In this document: positions 23,828 through 33,467 of the stretch, one piece after another
Numbering within the stretch: position 1 is the first letter of the stretch
Layout: every line of letters begins with the position of its first letter
Program-made: the position numbers and the translations under genes
Notes under the pieces: generated by a model
Told to the model about the DNA's origin: nothing
Database searches by the model: none
The model's input: the letters and a program-made list of their open reading frames with translations, nothing else
Source of the DNA: an uncultured Prevotellaceae bacterium
GTDB taxonomy: Bacteria > Bacteroidota > Bacteroidia > Bacteroidales > Bacteroidaceae
Assembly: GCA_900314755.1 (NCBI GenBank)
Contig: OMWH01000021.1
Location: forward strand, 1-42,714
Reading direction: 5' to 3'
Length of the DNA stretch: 42,714 bases

Positions 23828-25138
23828 TTATTCAACAGGTATGTCTTTGTTCACGTTCTTGCAGCCTATCAGTGCATAATAGAACATATAAGCCATAGCA
23901 AGTAGGTAAACGAAATAGCTTGGCATGTATCCCATCATGTCAGCGAAGAAATTCTGAATAACGGGTACGACACCACCGCCAACAACCATCATCATGAAGA
24001 TTCCTGAAGCCTGAGCAGTGTATTTGCCTAATCCTTCCGTGGCAAGATTAAAGATAGAAGCCCACATGATAGAAGTGCAGAGACCACACAGGACAAGCAG
24101 CAAGACGCTGATGGGCACTACTGCCGATGTGAAAGAGAATGTCATGATATTGAACAAAGGCATAGTGACGGTGATGGTCTTAGGCAGCAGCATACCAGCC
24201 AAAATGAGTATCATAGCCACGAAGGTTGTTCCTAGCATCAACTGGCGGGAAGACACTTTTCCTGCGATAAAACCAGAGACCATACGTCCAATCAGCATGA
24301 GTAACCAATACATAGCTGCCACGGCACCACCGATAGTGGCTGCGTTCTCCACCAAACCAGCACCTTTTTCCGATGAGTCGGAAAGGAAGAAATTCAATCC
24401 GCTGGGGATACCCACTTCCACACCGACATAGACAAAGATGGCAATGACACCGAGTGTGCAATGGCGGAAAGACCAGGGAGAGTGTTCAAATTTCGTGTCA
24501 GCAGTAACCTTGCCCAATTCAGGATCTTCGATGGGGATAAAGTTCAGGATGACGAATGCCGCAGCGAATACAGCCATGGCAATATACATCACCAGGTTGA
24601 CATCTGCCATCTTTGTAGAAGCGGTAACCGTACCGATCAAGGCACCCACCAGCATGGGTGTCAGTGTTCCTGTCAAAGAGTTCAGCGTGCCACCAATAAG
24701 GTTCAGCTGATTACCACGGTTTCCACCGCCACCCAGAAGGTTCAGCATGGGGTTCACCACTGTATTTAGGATACATACGGAGAAACCTGAGATAAAGGCA
24801 CCTAACAGATAAACACAAAAACCAGTAATGCCAGCTGTCATGCCTGACAGGAATTGGATAAGTACTCCGACGAAACCTACGGCAATACCGATAAGGGCGG
24901 TCTTCTTATAACCTACTTTGGTCAGCATCTTTCCAGCGGGTATACCCATGAACAGGTAAGCAAAGAAGTTCATGAAGTTACCCATGATACCTAACACATT
25001 AGAACCACCAATCTCTGGTTGGTTCTTCCATATTACGCCAATAGGTGCGCCAAGATTGGTGACAAACGCAATCATGGCATATAGGAAGAACATTGTTATA
25101 ATAGCAATGAGACTTCCATTTTGTTTTTGATTACTCAT
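23828..25138 (-). CDS. MFS sugar transporter, probably glucose/galactose
   Basis: The 436-aa membrane protein has about 12 hydrophobic segments and the layout of the FucP/GluP (FHS) branch: the first helix IAIITMFFLYAMIAFVTNLGAPIGV, the conserved loop GIPAGKMLTKVGYKK between helices 2 and 3, and SGLNFFLSDS in the middle. It is an inner-membrane sugar/proton symporter. The galactose preference is inferred from neighbours: a cytoplasmic mutarotase 25 nt upstream and galK 18 nt downstream. Confidence 0.87.
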   Translation of the reverse strand: MSNQKQNGSLIAIITMFFLYAMIAFVTNLGAPIGVIWKNQPEIGGSNVLGIMGNFMNFFAYLFMGIPAGKMLTKVGYKKTALIGIAVGFVGVLIQFLSGMTAGITGFCVYLLGAFISGFSVCILNTVVNPMLNLLGGGGNRGNQLNLIGGTLNSLTGTLTPMLVGALIGTVTASTKMADVNLVMYIAMAVFAAAFVILNFIPIEDPELGKVTADTKFEHSPWSFRHCTLGVIAIFVYVGVEVGIPSGLNFFLSDSSEKGAGLVENAATIGGAVAAMYWLLMLIGRMVSGFIAGKVSSRQLMLGTTFVAMILILAGMLLPKTITVTMPLFNIMTFSFTSAVVPISVLLLVLCGLCTSIMWASIFNLATEGLGKYTAQASGIFMMMVVGGGVVPVIQNFFADMMGYMPSYFVYLLAMAYMFYYALIGCKNVNKDIPVE

Positions 25139-25163
25139 ATTAATGCTGTATGATTTTAGAGAT

Positions 25164-26255
25164 TTATTTTTCTACACCGAACTTATACACCGTCTTCTGC
25201 TTATAACGCTCACCAGGGTTCAGAACCACACTGGGGAAATAGGGACGGTTAGGTGTGTCTGGGAAGTGTTGTGCCTCCAGACATACAGCAGAGCGACGAG
25301 GGAATGTTGCGCCATTAGCACCCTTATAACCACTGGCATAGTTGGCTGTGTAGAGTTGCATGCCAGGCTCTGTCGTGTAGCACTCCAGCGTTCTTCCACT
25401 CTTGGGATCTTTGATCTTGGCTGCAAAACTGAGCTCACCCTCTTCCACCTTATTCAGTACATAGTTATGGTCAAAGCCCTTACCGAACTTAATCTGCTCA
25501 TGATCAGCGTCAATATCCTTGCCAAAGGCTTTAGGGGTACGGAAATCAAATGGTGTGCCAGCCACTTTCAGAATCTCACCAGTAGGAATGGCTGTCTCGT
25601 CAGTGGGTAGATAGAAGTCCGCATTGATCTCGCAAAGCTGATCTTCAATAGTTGGGGTAGGATCAGCCGTACCTGCAAGACTGAAGAAGGCGTGATGTGT
25701 CAGGTTGACAACAGTCTTCTTGTTAGTAGTGGCAAGGTATTCCAATACCAACTCGTTGTCATCAGTGAACGTAAACTCTACGGTCACGTCTAATTCACCG
25801 GTAAAGCCTTCCTCACCATAGGAAGATACGCGATGTAAGGCAAGAGAACGTGGTCCCATCTGGCGGGCATCCCATACTTTACAGTTAAATCCCTGAGCAC
25901 CTCCATGCAAGTGGTTCGGACCGTCATTGAGGGCAAGCTGATACTCCTTACCATTCAGTGTGAACTGTCCTTTGCAGATACGGTTGCCCCAGCGTCCGAT
26001 AAGTGTAGACAAATAGGGTTCTGCGCCACTGGTAAGTTGTTTGATACTACCATGTCCTTGAATGACGTTTGCTACTTTTCCATCCTTGTCAGGTACCATA
26101 ATAGCACAAATGGCTCCTCCATAGTTAGAGATGGCCACTTCATACCCCTTACGGTTACGCAGGATGTATAAATCTGTTTTCTTACCATTGATAGTGGTCT
26201 GAAAGTCTTTGCGGTTCAGACCACACAAGTTTTCATTTTCGGTTGTGTTCGCCAT
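25164..26255 (-). CDS. galM: aldose 1-epimerase (mutarotase), cytoplasmic form
   Basis: This 363-aa GalM has no signal peptide, so it acts in the cytoplasm and would supply alpha-galactose to GalK. Family blocks: ISNYGGAICAIMVPD, GRWGNRICKGQF, NHLHGGAQGFNCKVWDA (His), NLTHHAFFSLAG (His), GFDHNYVLNKVEEG and AVCLEAQHFPDTPNRP (general base Glu). It is the first gene of the galactose operon. A weak -7-like box (minus strand TTACTTTG, 26292-26299) and a 10-bp palindrome tacatatgta (26273-26282) lie just upstream. Confidence 0.95.
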   Translation of the reverse strand: MANTTENENLCGLNRKDFQTTINGKKTDLYILRNRKGYEVAISNYGGAICAIMVPDKDGKVANVIQGHGSIKQLTSGAEPYLSTLIGRWGNRICKGQFTLNGKEYQLALNDGPNHLHGGAQGFNCKVWDARQMGPRSLALHRVSSYGEEGFTGELDVTVEFTFTDDNELVLEYLATTNKKTVVNLTHHAFFSLAGTADPTPTIEDQLCEINADFYLPTDETAIPTGEILKVAGTPFDFRTPKAFGKDIDADHEQIKFGKGFDHNYVLNKVEEGELSFAAKIKDPKSGRTLECYTTEPGMQLYTANYASGYKGANGATFPRRSAVCLEAQHFPDTPNRPYFPSVVLNPGERYKQKTVYKFGVEK

Positions 26256-26272
26256 AATTGATTGTTTTTAGT

Positions 26273-26299
26273 TACATATGTATCTAACGTGCAAAGTAA
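26273..26299 (-). promoter_or_regulatory. weak promoter and palindrome upstream of the galactose operon
   Basis: On the minus strand TTACTTTG (26292-26299) differs by one base from the TAnnTTTG box, and the palindrome tacatatgta (26273-26282) lies between it and the ATG at 26255, where a repressor could act. No -33 box is clear. Confidence 0.35.
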
Positions 26300-26364
26300 C
26301 CTAAAAAAATCGAATTTAACGAAAGAAACAAAGAAAAAAACGTTTATTGGAGTGTTAAAAACAC

Positions 26365-27681
26365 CTAAATGCATTTTTTCAGGAAATCCCCGACCAAATA
26401 ACTGCTTCCGCCAATGAAGATGAAATCTTTTAGTGTAGCTGCTTCCTTAGCGGCTCTATATGCTTCTACTACAGAAGGATAACTTTCTCCATACAGTCCG
26501 TGTTGAGCGGCAAAAGTTTTCACAATGGTACCATTTAGTGCCCGTTTGGTGTCTGCCTGGGTAAAATAGTAGTGAGCGTCTTTGGGCAGCAACTCCAGCA
26601 CATGCTGGATGTCTTTGTCATCAACCATGCCGAATATGATATGGCGGTTATCACACTCCACCTGAGCAATCTGCTGGCTCAGATACTTCCATCCACCAAC
26701 ATTATGCCCAGTGTCACATATCGTTAGCGGAGCGGGGCAGATTACCTGCCAGCGTCCTGTCAATCCTGTCAGCCCACTGACATGTGCCAGGGCATCAGCA
26801 AGCTCGTCACGGAAAAGTTTTTTGCTTTTTGGAGTAGTACAAGCAGAAAGATATCCAAGCCCGGACAACTCTTTCAGTACTGCAAAAACGGTATTCAGGT
26901 TCTTTTCCTGATAGATTCCTCCTAACTCGCCGTCCAGTTCTCCCCAGTTGCGTGTCACATAGTGCATCGTACCGGTCTCAAGCGGATTAGCTTCCAACAC
27001 TTCAGGGAGGTCATCTGCAAAAATAATCTTGCTATCTGTTTCTTTTGCTTTCGACTCAAAGACAGGACGTGTCTCCACCTGTGACTCACCAATCACCACA
27101 GGTATACCTTTCTTTATAATACCAGCTTTCTCCGTGGCTATTTTCGCAAGAGTGTCCCCTAAGAACTGGGTATGGTCGAAACTGATATTGGTAATGACAG
27201 AGACGAGTGGGGTTATGATATTTGTACAGTCGAGTCTGCCACCCAGTCCTACCTCTATGACCGCAATATCAATTTTCTTATCGGCAAAATATTTGAAGGC
27301 GAGAGCCGTGGTCACCTCGAAGAAAGAAGGGGAGAGGGGCTCAAAGAAGGCTCGTTCCTTCTCCACGAAATTAACCACGTAATCCTCGGGAATCATCTCC
27401 CCGTTAATGCGGATACGTTCTCTGAAATCCACCAGATGGGGTGAGGTGTAGAGTCCTACACGATACCCACATTTCTGCAAGAATGCCGCCAGCGTATGTG
27501 AGACAGAACCCTTTCCGTTGGTTCCGCCCACATGGATAGTGGCATATTGCTGATGAGGATGACCGAAATGCTCATCCAACGCACATGTATTACTTAAGCC
27601 CTCCTTGTATCCTGAAGCTCCTTGTTTTTCGAACATGGGCATTTGGTGATACAGATACTCACAGGTCTCTTGATAATTCAT
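26365..27681 (-). CDS. folC: dihydrofolate synthase/folylpolyglutamate synthase
   Basis: FolC adds glutamate to dihydropteroate and to folates, the step that makes and retains folate cofactors. The 438 aa contain the Mur-ligase fold: ATP loop HVGGTNGKGSVSHTLAAFL (about 50-68), the folate loop LYTSPHLVDFRERIRING, VIEVGLGGRLDCTNI, ISFDHTQFLGDTLAKIATEKAGIIK, and the C-terminal ICDTGHNVGGW and FGMVDDKD blocks. Length fits the bifunctional enzyme. It starts 12 nt after the dnaJ stop and is probably read from the grpE-dnaJ message. Confidence 0.95.
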   Translation of the reverse strand: MNYQETCEYLYHQMPMFEKQGASGYKEGLSNTCALDEHFGHPHQQYATIHVGGTNGKGSVSHTLAAFLQKCGYRVGLYTSPHLVDFRERIRINGEMIPEDYVVNFVEKERAFFEPLSPSFFEVTTALAFKYFADKKIDIAVIEVGLGGRLDCTNIITPLVSVITNISFDHTQFLGDTLAKIATEKAGIIKKGIPVVIGESQVETRPVFESKAKETDSKIIFADDLPEVLEANPLETGTMHYVTRNWGELDGELGGIYQEKNLNTVFAVLKELSGLGYLSACTTPKSKKLFRDELADALAHVSGLTGLTGRWQVICPAPLTICDTGHNVGGWKYLSQQIAQVECDNRHIIFGMVDDKDIQHVLELLPKDAHYYFTQADTKRALNGTIVKTFAAQHGLYGESYPSVVEAYRAAKEAATLKDFIFIGGSSYLVGDFLKKCI

Positions 27682-27693
27682 GACGTTAGTATA

Positions 27694-28845
27694 TTAATTG
27701 AAATAGTTCTTGAAACGCTGGAATATGGAGCGCTTAGTGGCAGCGTCACCCTGGAAATTGTCGCTATGCTTGAATTTCTCAATAGCCTCCTTCTCCTCGC
27801 GGCTCAGCGTCTTAGGAATATACACACTGACATTAACGACCAAGTCACCATTGCCACGTCCATAACCTTGCACGGCAGGCAGTCCTTTTCCTCTTAAGCG
27901 GAGTGTTTTTCCGGGTTGCGTTCCCGGTTCCATTTTCACCCTGAGCTTAGTGCCTTGGATGGTAGGAATCTCGACATCGCCGCCTAAAGCAGCCGTTGGG
28001 AAGTCAAGTAACAAATTATAAATAAGGTCACTGTCGTCACGGATGAAACGCTCGTCTTCTATCTCCTCGACATAGACCTGTATATCACCGTTGATACCTT
28101 TGTTATGTCCGGCATTACCTTTGCCAGGCACATTGATGATCATTCCTTCTGCTACACCTGCGGGAATTTTTATCTCCACGACTTCCTCGCCTTTCTCTAC
28201 ACCGGTACCGCCACAATGACGGCACTTGTTCTTGATGACATGTCCAGAACCGTTACAGGTAGGACAAGTGCCTTGTGTCTGCATCATTCCAAAGATGCTC
28301 TGTGTGGTATGAGTGATGACACCACTTCCATGACATGTCGGACATGTCTCCGTTCCGCTGCCATCCTCCGCTCCTGTACCATGACAGTGAGCACAGGGAA
28401 TGTCTTTGCGCACCTTGAATTTCTTAGTGACACCCGTGGCAATTTCCTCAAGAGTCAGTTTTACTTTCAGGCGAAGGTCGCTACCGCGATGCTGTTGTGG
28501 ACCACGACGAGCACTGCTGAAGCCACCGAAGCCGGCACGTCCTCCAAATATATCACCGAACATCGAGAAGATGTCGTCCATGTTCATGCTGGAAGCGCTG
28601 AATCCTCCAAAGCCACCTTGTGGTCCGTTGAATCCAAACTGGTCGTACTGCTGACGCTTCTGTGGGTCATGCAATACGTCATATGCCTCGGCAGCCTCCT
28701 TGAATTTCTCCTCAGCTTCCTTATTACCGGGGTTACGGTCGGGGTGATATTTAATGGCGATGGTGCGGTACGCCTTCTTGATCTGATCTTCTGTGGCGTT
28801 CTTGTCAACGCCAAGCACCTCGTAATAGTCTCTTTTTTGTGCCAT
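27694..28845 (-). CDS. dnaJ: chaperone protein DnaJ
   Basis: DnaJ delivers clients to DnaK and stimulates its ATPase. The 383 aa have the full type I layout: J domain (1-70) with His34-Pro35-Asp36, a Gly/Phe-rich linker (about 74-115, [14 protein letters not shown]), four CxxCxGxG-type zinc repeats between about 150 and 215, and the C-terminal beta domains with dimerisation tail ([16 protein letters not shown]). It follows grpE by 35 nt; dnaK is not in the window. The grpE-dnaJ gap carries a tandem repeat. Confidence 0.98.
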   Translation of the reverse strand: MAQKRDYYEVLGVDKNATEDQIKKAYRTIAIKYHPDRNPGNKEAEEKFKEAAEAYDVLHDPQKRQQYDQFGFNGPQGGFGGFSASSMNMDDIFSMFGDIFGGRAGFGGFSSARRGPQQHRGSDLRLKVKLTLEEIATGVTKKFKVRKDIPCAHCHGTGAEDGSGTETCPTCHGSGVITHTTQSIFGMMQTQGTCPTCNGSGHVIKNKCRHCGGTGVEKGEEVVEIKIPAGVAEGMIINVPGKGNAGHNKGINGDIQVYVEEIEDERFIRDDSDLIYNLLLDFPTAALGGDVEIPTIQGTKLRVKMEPGTQPGKTLRLRGKGLPAVQGYGRGNGDLVVNVSVYIPKTLSREEKEAIEKFKHSDNFQGDAATKRSIFQRFKNYFN

Positions 28846-28851
28846 ATATTA

Positions 28852-28877
28852 TCAATTGTCAATATTCAATTGTCAAT
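28852..28877. repeat. two copies of tcaattgtcaat between grpE and dnaJ
   Basis: Copies lie at 28852-28863 and 28866-28877, filling nearly the whole intergenic gap, much like the agttcatagtt repeats at 6239-6271. The core caattg is itself palindromic. Confidence 0.75.
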
Positions 28878-28880
28878 TTC

Positions 28881-29489
28881 TTACTGTCCTACAGCCACTT
28901 TAGCGTGACGGATAACCTTTTCGTTTAATTGATAGCCGGTCTGGAGACAGTCAATCACTTTACCTTTCTTGTCATCACCCATTCCCGGAACCATGGCGAC
29001 AGCCTCATGCAGATCGGTATTGAAATCGGCATTCTCCGTATCAATCTTCTTGACACCCAGTCCTTCCAATGCCTTCATGAACTTATGATAGATAAGTTCC
29101 ATGCCCTCGCGGAGCACTGCGGGGTCTTCTGTCTTTTCTCCGTTCTCCATGGCGCGCTCCATGTCATCAATGACAGGCAGGATGGCGCTGACAGCTTTCT
29201 CGCCACCATTCAGGATCAGTTCTGCCTTCTCCTTCAGGGTACGTTTACGGTAATTGTCAAACTCAGCCGTCTTATATAAAATCTGTGTCTTCAGCAGCTC
29301 TATTTCTTCCTGAGCAGCCTCCAACGGATCTTTCTCTTCCGAATTTTCCGAGTTTTCGGAGTTTTCAGAATTCTCCGAGTTTTCGGAGTTTTCCGAGTTT
29401 TCCGAATTTTCGGAGTTTTCTGATTCTACAGTTTCTTCTTCCTTCAGAGTATCTTCCTCTTCCAGGGGATTCTTTTCTTCTTCTTTCAT
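28881..29489 (-). CDS. grpE: nucleotide exchange factor GrpE with Ser-Glu-Asn repeat tail
   Basis: GrpE releases ADP from DnaK. Of the 202 aa, about 55-120 form the long helix (AAQEEIELLKTQILYKTAEFDNYRKRTLKEKAEL) and about 125-202 the four-helix/beta domain (VLREGMELIYHKFMKALEGLGVKKID, then NADFNTDLHEAVAMVPG, ending VIRHAKVAVGQ). The first 50 residues are unusual: an acidic stretch followed by nine consecutive Ser-Glu-Asn triplets (DNA 29343-29423) and then SEEKD. The serine codons differ between units, so the repeat is kept at protein level and is not a fresh slippage product. It lies 35 nt before dnaJ. Confidence 0.97.
   Translation of the reverse strand: MKEEEKNPLEEEDTLKEEETVESENSENSENSENSENSENSENSENSENSEEKDPLEAAQEEIELLKTQILYKTAEFDNYRKRTLKEKAELILNGGEKAVSAILPVIDDMERAMENGEKTEDPAVLREGMELIYHKFMKALEGLGVKKIDTENADFNTDLHEAVAMVPGMGDDKKGKVIDCLQTGYQLNEKVIRHAKVAVGQ
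29343..29423 (-). repeat. 9-bp coding microsatellite, nine units
   Basis: Nine in-frame 9-bp units (consensus TCGGAAAAC on the minus strand) encode nine Ser-Glu-Asn triplets in GrpE. Any change in unit number leaves the frame intact, so length variation between strains would be tolerated. Confidence 0.85.
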
Positions 29490-29532
29490 AGTTGTATTAT
29501 TTTAGATTATTACAGCAAATTCCGTGCCATGA

Positions 29533-31152
<1,620 letters not shown>

Positions 31153-31190
31153 TTATACCTTATTATATATATAAATATTCAAAACGGATG

Positions 31191-31222
31191 CAAAGGTACA
31201 AATAAGTGAGCGAAATACCAAA
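31191..31222 (-). promoter_or_regulatory. promoter of the ABC-F gene
   Basis: On the minus strand, the -33 box TTTG (31219-31222) and the -7 box TACCTTTG (31191-31198) are 20 nt apart. The ATG at 31146 is about 40 nt beyond the expected start of transcription. Confidence 0.7.
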
Positions 31223-31228
31223 TATATT

Positions 31229-31259
31229 TTGGATATATCTGGAAAAAAATGTAATTTTG
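31229..31259 (+). promoter_or_regulatory. promoter of the iorA-iorB-aminotransferase operon
   Basis: TTG at 31229-31231 and TAATTTTG at 31252-31259 are 20 nt apart. The expected leader is about 25 nt to the ATG at 31291. It is back-to-back with the ABC-F promoter, the two -33 boxes being 6 nt apart. Confidence 0.7.
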
Positions 31260-31290
31260 CAAACTAGAATGGATATAAATTAATAAAAAT

Positions 31291-32898
31291 ATGAAGAAAT
31301 TATTATTGGGAGACGAGGCTATTGCCCAGGGTGCATTAGACGCAGGTCTGAGTGGTGTCTATGCCTATCCGGGAACTCCCTCCACTGAAATTACAGAGTA
31401 TATTCAGATGTCGCCATTGGCTAAGGAGCGTGGTGTGCATAGTCGTTGGTCGACTAACGAGAAGACAGCGATGGAGGCAGCACTGGGCATGTCGTACATG
31501 GGAAAGCGTGCTTTGGTTTGTATGAAGCATGTCGGACTGAACGTATGTGCCGATCCTTTTGTGAATGCGGGTATGACAGGAACAAATGGCGGTCTCGTCG
31601 TCCTTGTGGCTGACGATCCCTCCATGCACTCCTCTCAGGATGAGCAGGACTCGCGCTTCTATGGTAAGTTTGCGATGATTCCCACCCTGGAGCCAAGTAA
31701 TCAGCAGGAGGCTTATGATATGATACAGGAGGCTTTCGATATGTCGGAGCAACTGCGTCTTCCCATCCTGATGCGTGTCACCACTCGTATGGCACATTCC
31801 CGTGCTGTCGTTACCTGTGTTGATGAACCGCGTCAGCAAAACGAGCTGAACTACGATGCGCAGGCTTCAAGCTGGGTGTTGTTGCCAGCTTTTGCCCGTA
31901 AGCGCAATGATATCGTGACAGCACAGCAGCCCTTGTTGGAGCAGATGGCTGTAGAAAGCAAGTATAACCAGTATATTGATGCTGACGACCGTGAACTCGG
32001 CGTGATAGCCAGTGGTATTGCCTTCAATTATCTGATGGAGTGCTTCCCTGGCGGATGCCCGTTCCCTGTCTTGAAAATCTCCCAGTATCCTATTCCAAAG
32101 AAATTGATTCGCAGGATGACGGACGATTGTGAGTATGTGCTGATTGCTGAGGAGGGACAACCCTTTATTGAGGATCAGGTACGTGGCGTGATGCCGGGTA
32201 ATGCCGTCATCAAGGGGCGCCTGACAGGTGAGCTGCCTCGTACGGGTGAGTTGAACCCAGACTTGATAAAGAAAGCATTAGGAATGGAGATAGGAGAGAA
32301 CTACGCTCCTTGTGAGGATGTGGCTCCACGTCCACCCGCTCTTTGTCAGGGATGTGGTCACCGTGATGTGTATGCTGCCCTCAACCAGGTGTTGCTCGAC
32401 TATCCCAACGCCCGTGTCTTTGGTGATATCGGCTGTTATACTTTGGGATTCCTGCCTCCTTATAAGGCTATCCACTCCTGTGTGGACATGGGAGCTTCCA
32501 TCACGATGGCAAAAGGTGCTTCGGATGCCGGACAGTGGCCTGCCGTCGCCATCATCGGTGACTCTACCTTCACACATTCCGGTATGACGGGACTGTTGGA
32601 CGCTATCAACGAGAATGCGGACATCACCGTCATTATCAGTGACAACCTGACAACGGCAATGACGGGTGGACAGGACTCTGCAGGCACGAATAAGTTTGAG
32701 GCTATCTGCCGTGGTCTGGGATTGAGTGATGACCACTTGAAGGTGGTTGTTCCATTGCCCAAGAACATGGAGGAGATCACGAAGACCATCCGTGAGGAGA
32801 TCAACTACCACGGAGTGAGTGTCATCATCCCCCGCCGTGAGTGTATGCAGACCTTACAGAGACATTTGAAACAAAAGAAACAGGAGGCTAAGAAATGA
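31291..32898 (+). CDS. iorA: indolepyruvate:ferredoxin oxidoreductase alpha subunit without ferredoxin domain
   Basis: IorA with IorB converts aryl pyruvates (indole-, phenyl-, hydroxyphenylpyruvate) and CoA to aryl-acetyl-CoA, or runs in reverse by reductive carboxylation. The 535 aa show the pyrimidine-binding half (GVYAYPGTPSTEITEYI, then STNEKTAMEAALGMSYMGKRALVCMKHVGLNV) and the thiamine diphosphate half (PPALCQGCGHRDVYAAL, FGDIGCYTLGFLPPY, GDSTFTHSGMTGLLDAI and NLTTAMTGGQ). Archaeal-type IorA is longer and ends in a two-cluster 4Fe-4S domain. Here the chain ends at IIPRRECMQTL plus a Lys-rich tail with no CxxCxxC array. It overlaps iorB by 4 nt. Confidence 0.93.
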   Translation: MKKLLLGDEAIAQGALDAGLSGVYAYPGTPSTEITEYIQMSPLAKERGVHSRWSTNEKTAMEAALGMSYMGKRALVCMKHVGLNVCADPFVNAGMTGTNGGLVVLVADDPSMHSSQDEQDSRFYGKFAMIPTLEPSNQQEAYDMIQEAFDMSEQLRLPILMRVTTRMAHSRAVVTCVDEPRQQNELNYDAQASSWVLLPAFARKRNDIVTAQQPLLEQMAVESKYNQYIDADDRELGVIASGIAFNYLMECFPGGCPFPVLKISQYPIPKKLIRRMTDDCEYVLIAEEGQPFIEDQVRGVMPGNAVIKGRLTGELPRTGELNPDLIKKALGMEIGENYAPCEDVAPRPPALCQGCGHRDVYAALNQVLLDYPNARVFGDIGCYTLGFLPPYKAIHSCVDMGASITMAKGASDAGQWPAVAIIGDSTFTHSGMTGLLDAINENADITVIISDNLTTAMTGGQDSAGTNKFEAICRGLGLSDDHLKVVVPLPKNMEEITKTIREEINYHGVSVIIPRRECMQTLQRHLKQKKQEAKK

Positions 32899-33467
32899 AG
32901 ACAGATATTATATTATGTGGAGTAGGAGGACAGGGTATCCTCTCTATCGCAACGATTATCGGCGAGGCTGCCATGAACGAGAACCTGTATATCAAGCAGG
33001 CAGAAGTGCATGGCATGTCACAGCGTGGCGGTGATGTACAGTCGAATCTCCGTATATCCAGCAATCCTATTGCCAGCGACCTGATACCAATGGGTGGGGC
33101 AGACGTGATTATCTCTATGGAACCGATGGAGGCATTGCGCTACCTGCCATTCCTCTCGAAAGATGGATGGATCATCACATCGAGTACTCCTTTTGTGAAT
33201 ATTCCCAACTATCCTGATATAGAGAAGATTAAGGAAGACCTGAATGGTCTTAAGAATGTCATCATGCTGGACATAGAGAAGGCTGCCAAGGACAATGGTG
33301 TTCCCCGTTCAGCGAATGTCATCCTGTTAGGTGCCGCCCAGAAAGCATTGGGCATTGAGTATGAGAAGTTGGAGGATGCCATCCGCCGTGTCTTCGGACG
33401 CAAGGGCGAGGCTATCGTCGAGGCGAATATCAAAGCACTTGCCATTGGTAAACAAGCACAGAAATGA
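32895..33467 (+). CDS. iorB: indolepyruvate oxidoreductase beta (gamma-domain) subunit
   Basis: This 190-aa partner of IorA belongs to the pyruvate ferredoxin/flavodoxin oxidoreductase gamma-domain family. The landmark blocks are DIILCGVGGQGILSIATIIGEAA at the N-terminus, YIKQAEVHGMSQRGGDVQSNLRIS and GGADVIISMEPMEALRYLPFL. Length is normal. Its ATG overlaps the iorA stop and its stop overlaps the aminotransferase ATG, both by 4 nt, so the three products are translationally coupled. Confidence 0.95.
   Translation: MKTDIILCGVGGQGILSIATIIGEAAMNENLYIKQAEVHGMSQRGGDVQSNLRISSNPIASDLIPMGGADVIISMEPMEALRYLPFLSKDGWIITSSTPFVNIPNYPDIEKIKEDLNGLKNVIMLDIEKAAKDNGVPRSANVILLGAAQKALGIEYEKLEDAIRRVFGRKGEAIVEANIKALAIGKQAQK

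Noticed and set aside
28105-28908. 267-aa frame opposite dnaJ
   Set aside because: It is antisense to the zinc repeats and J domain of DnaJ. Its Cys/Thr/Ser-rich sequence reflects the complement of those codons.
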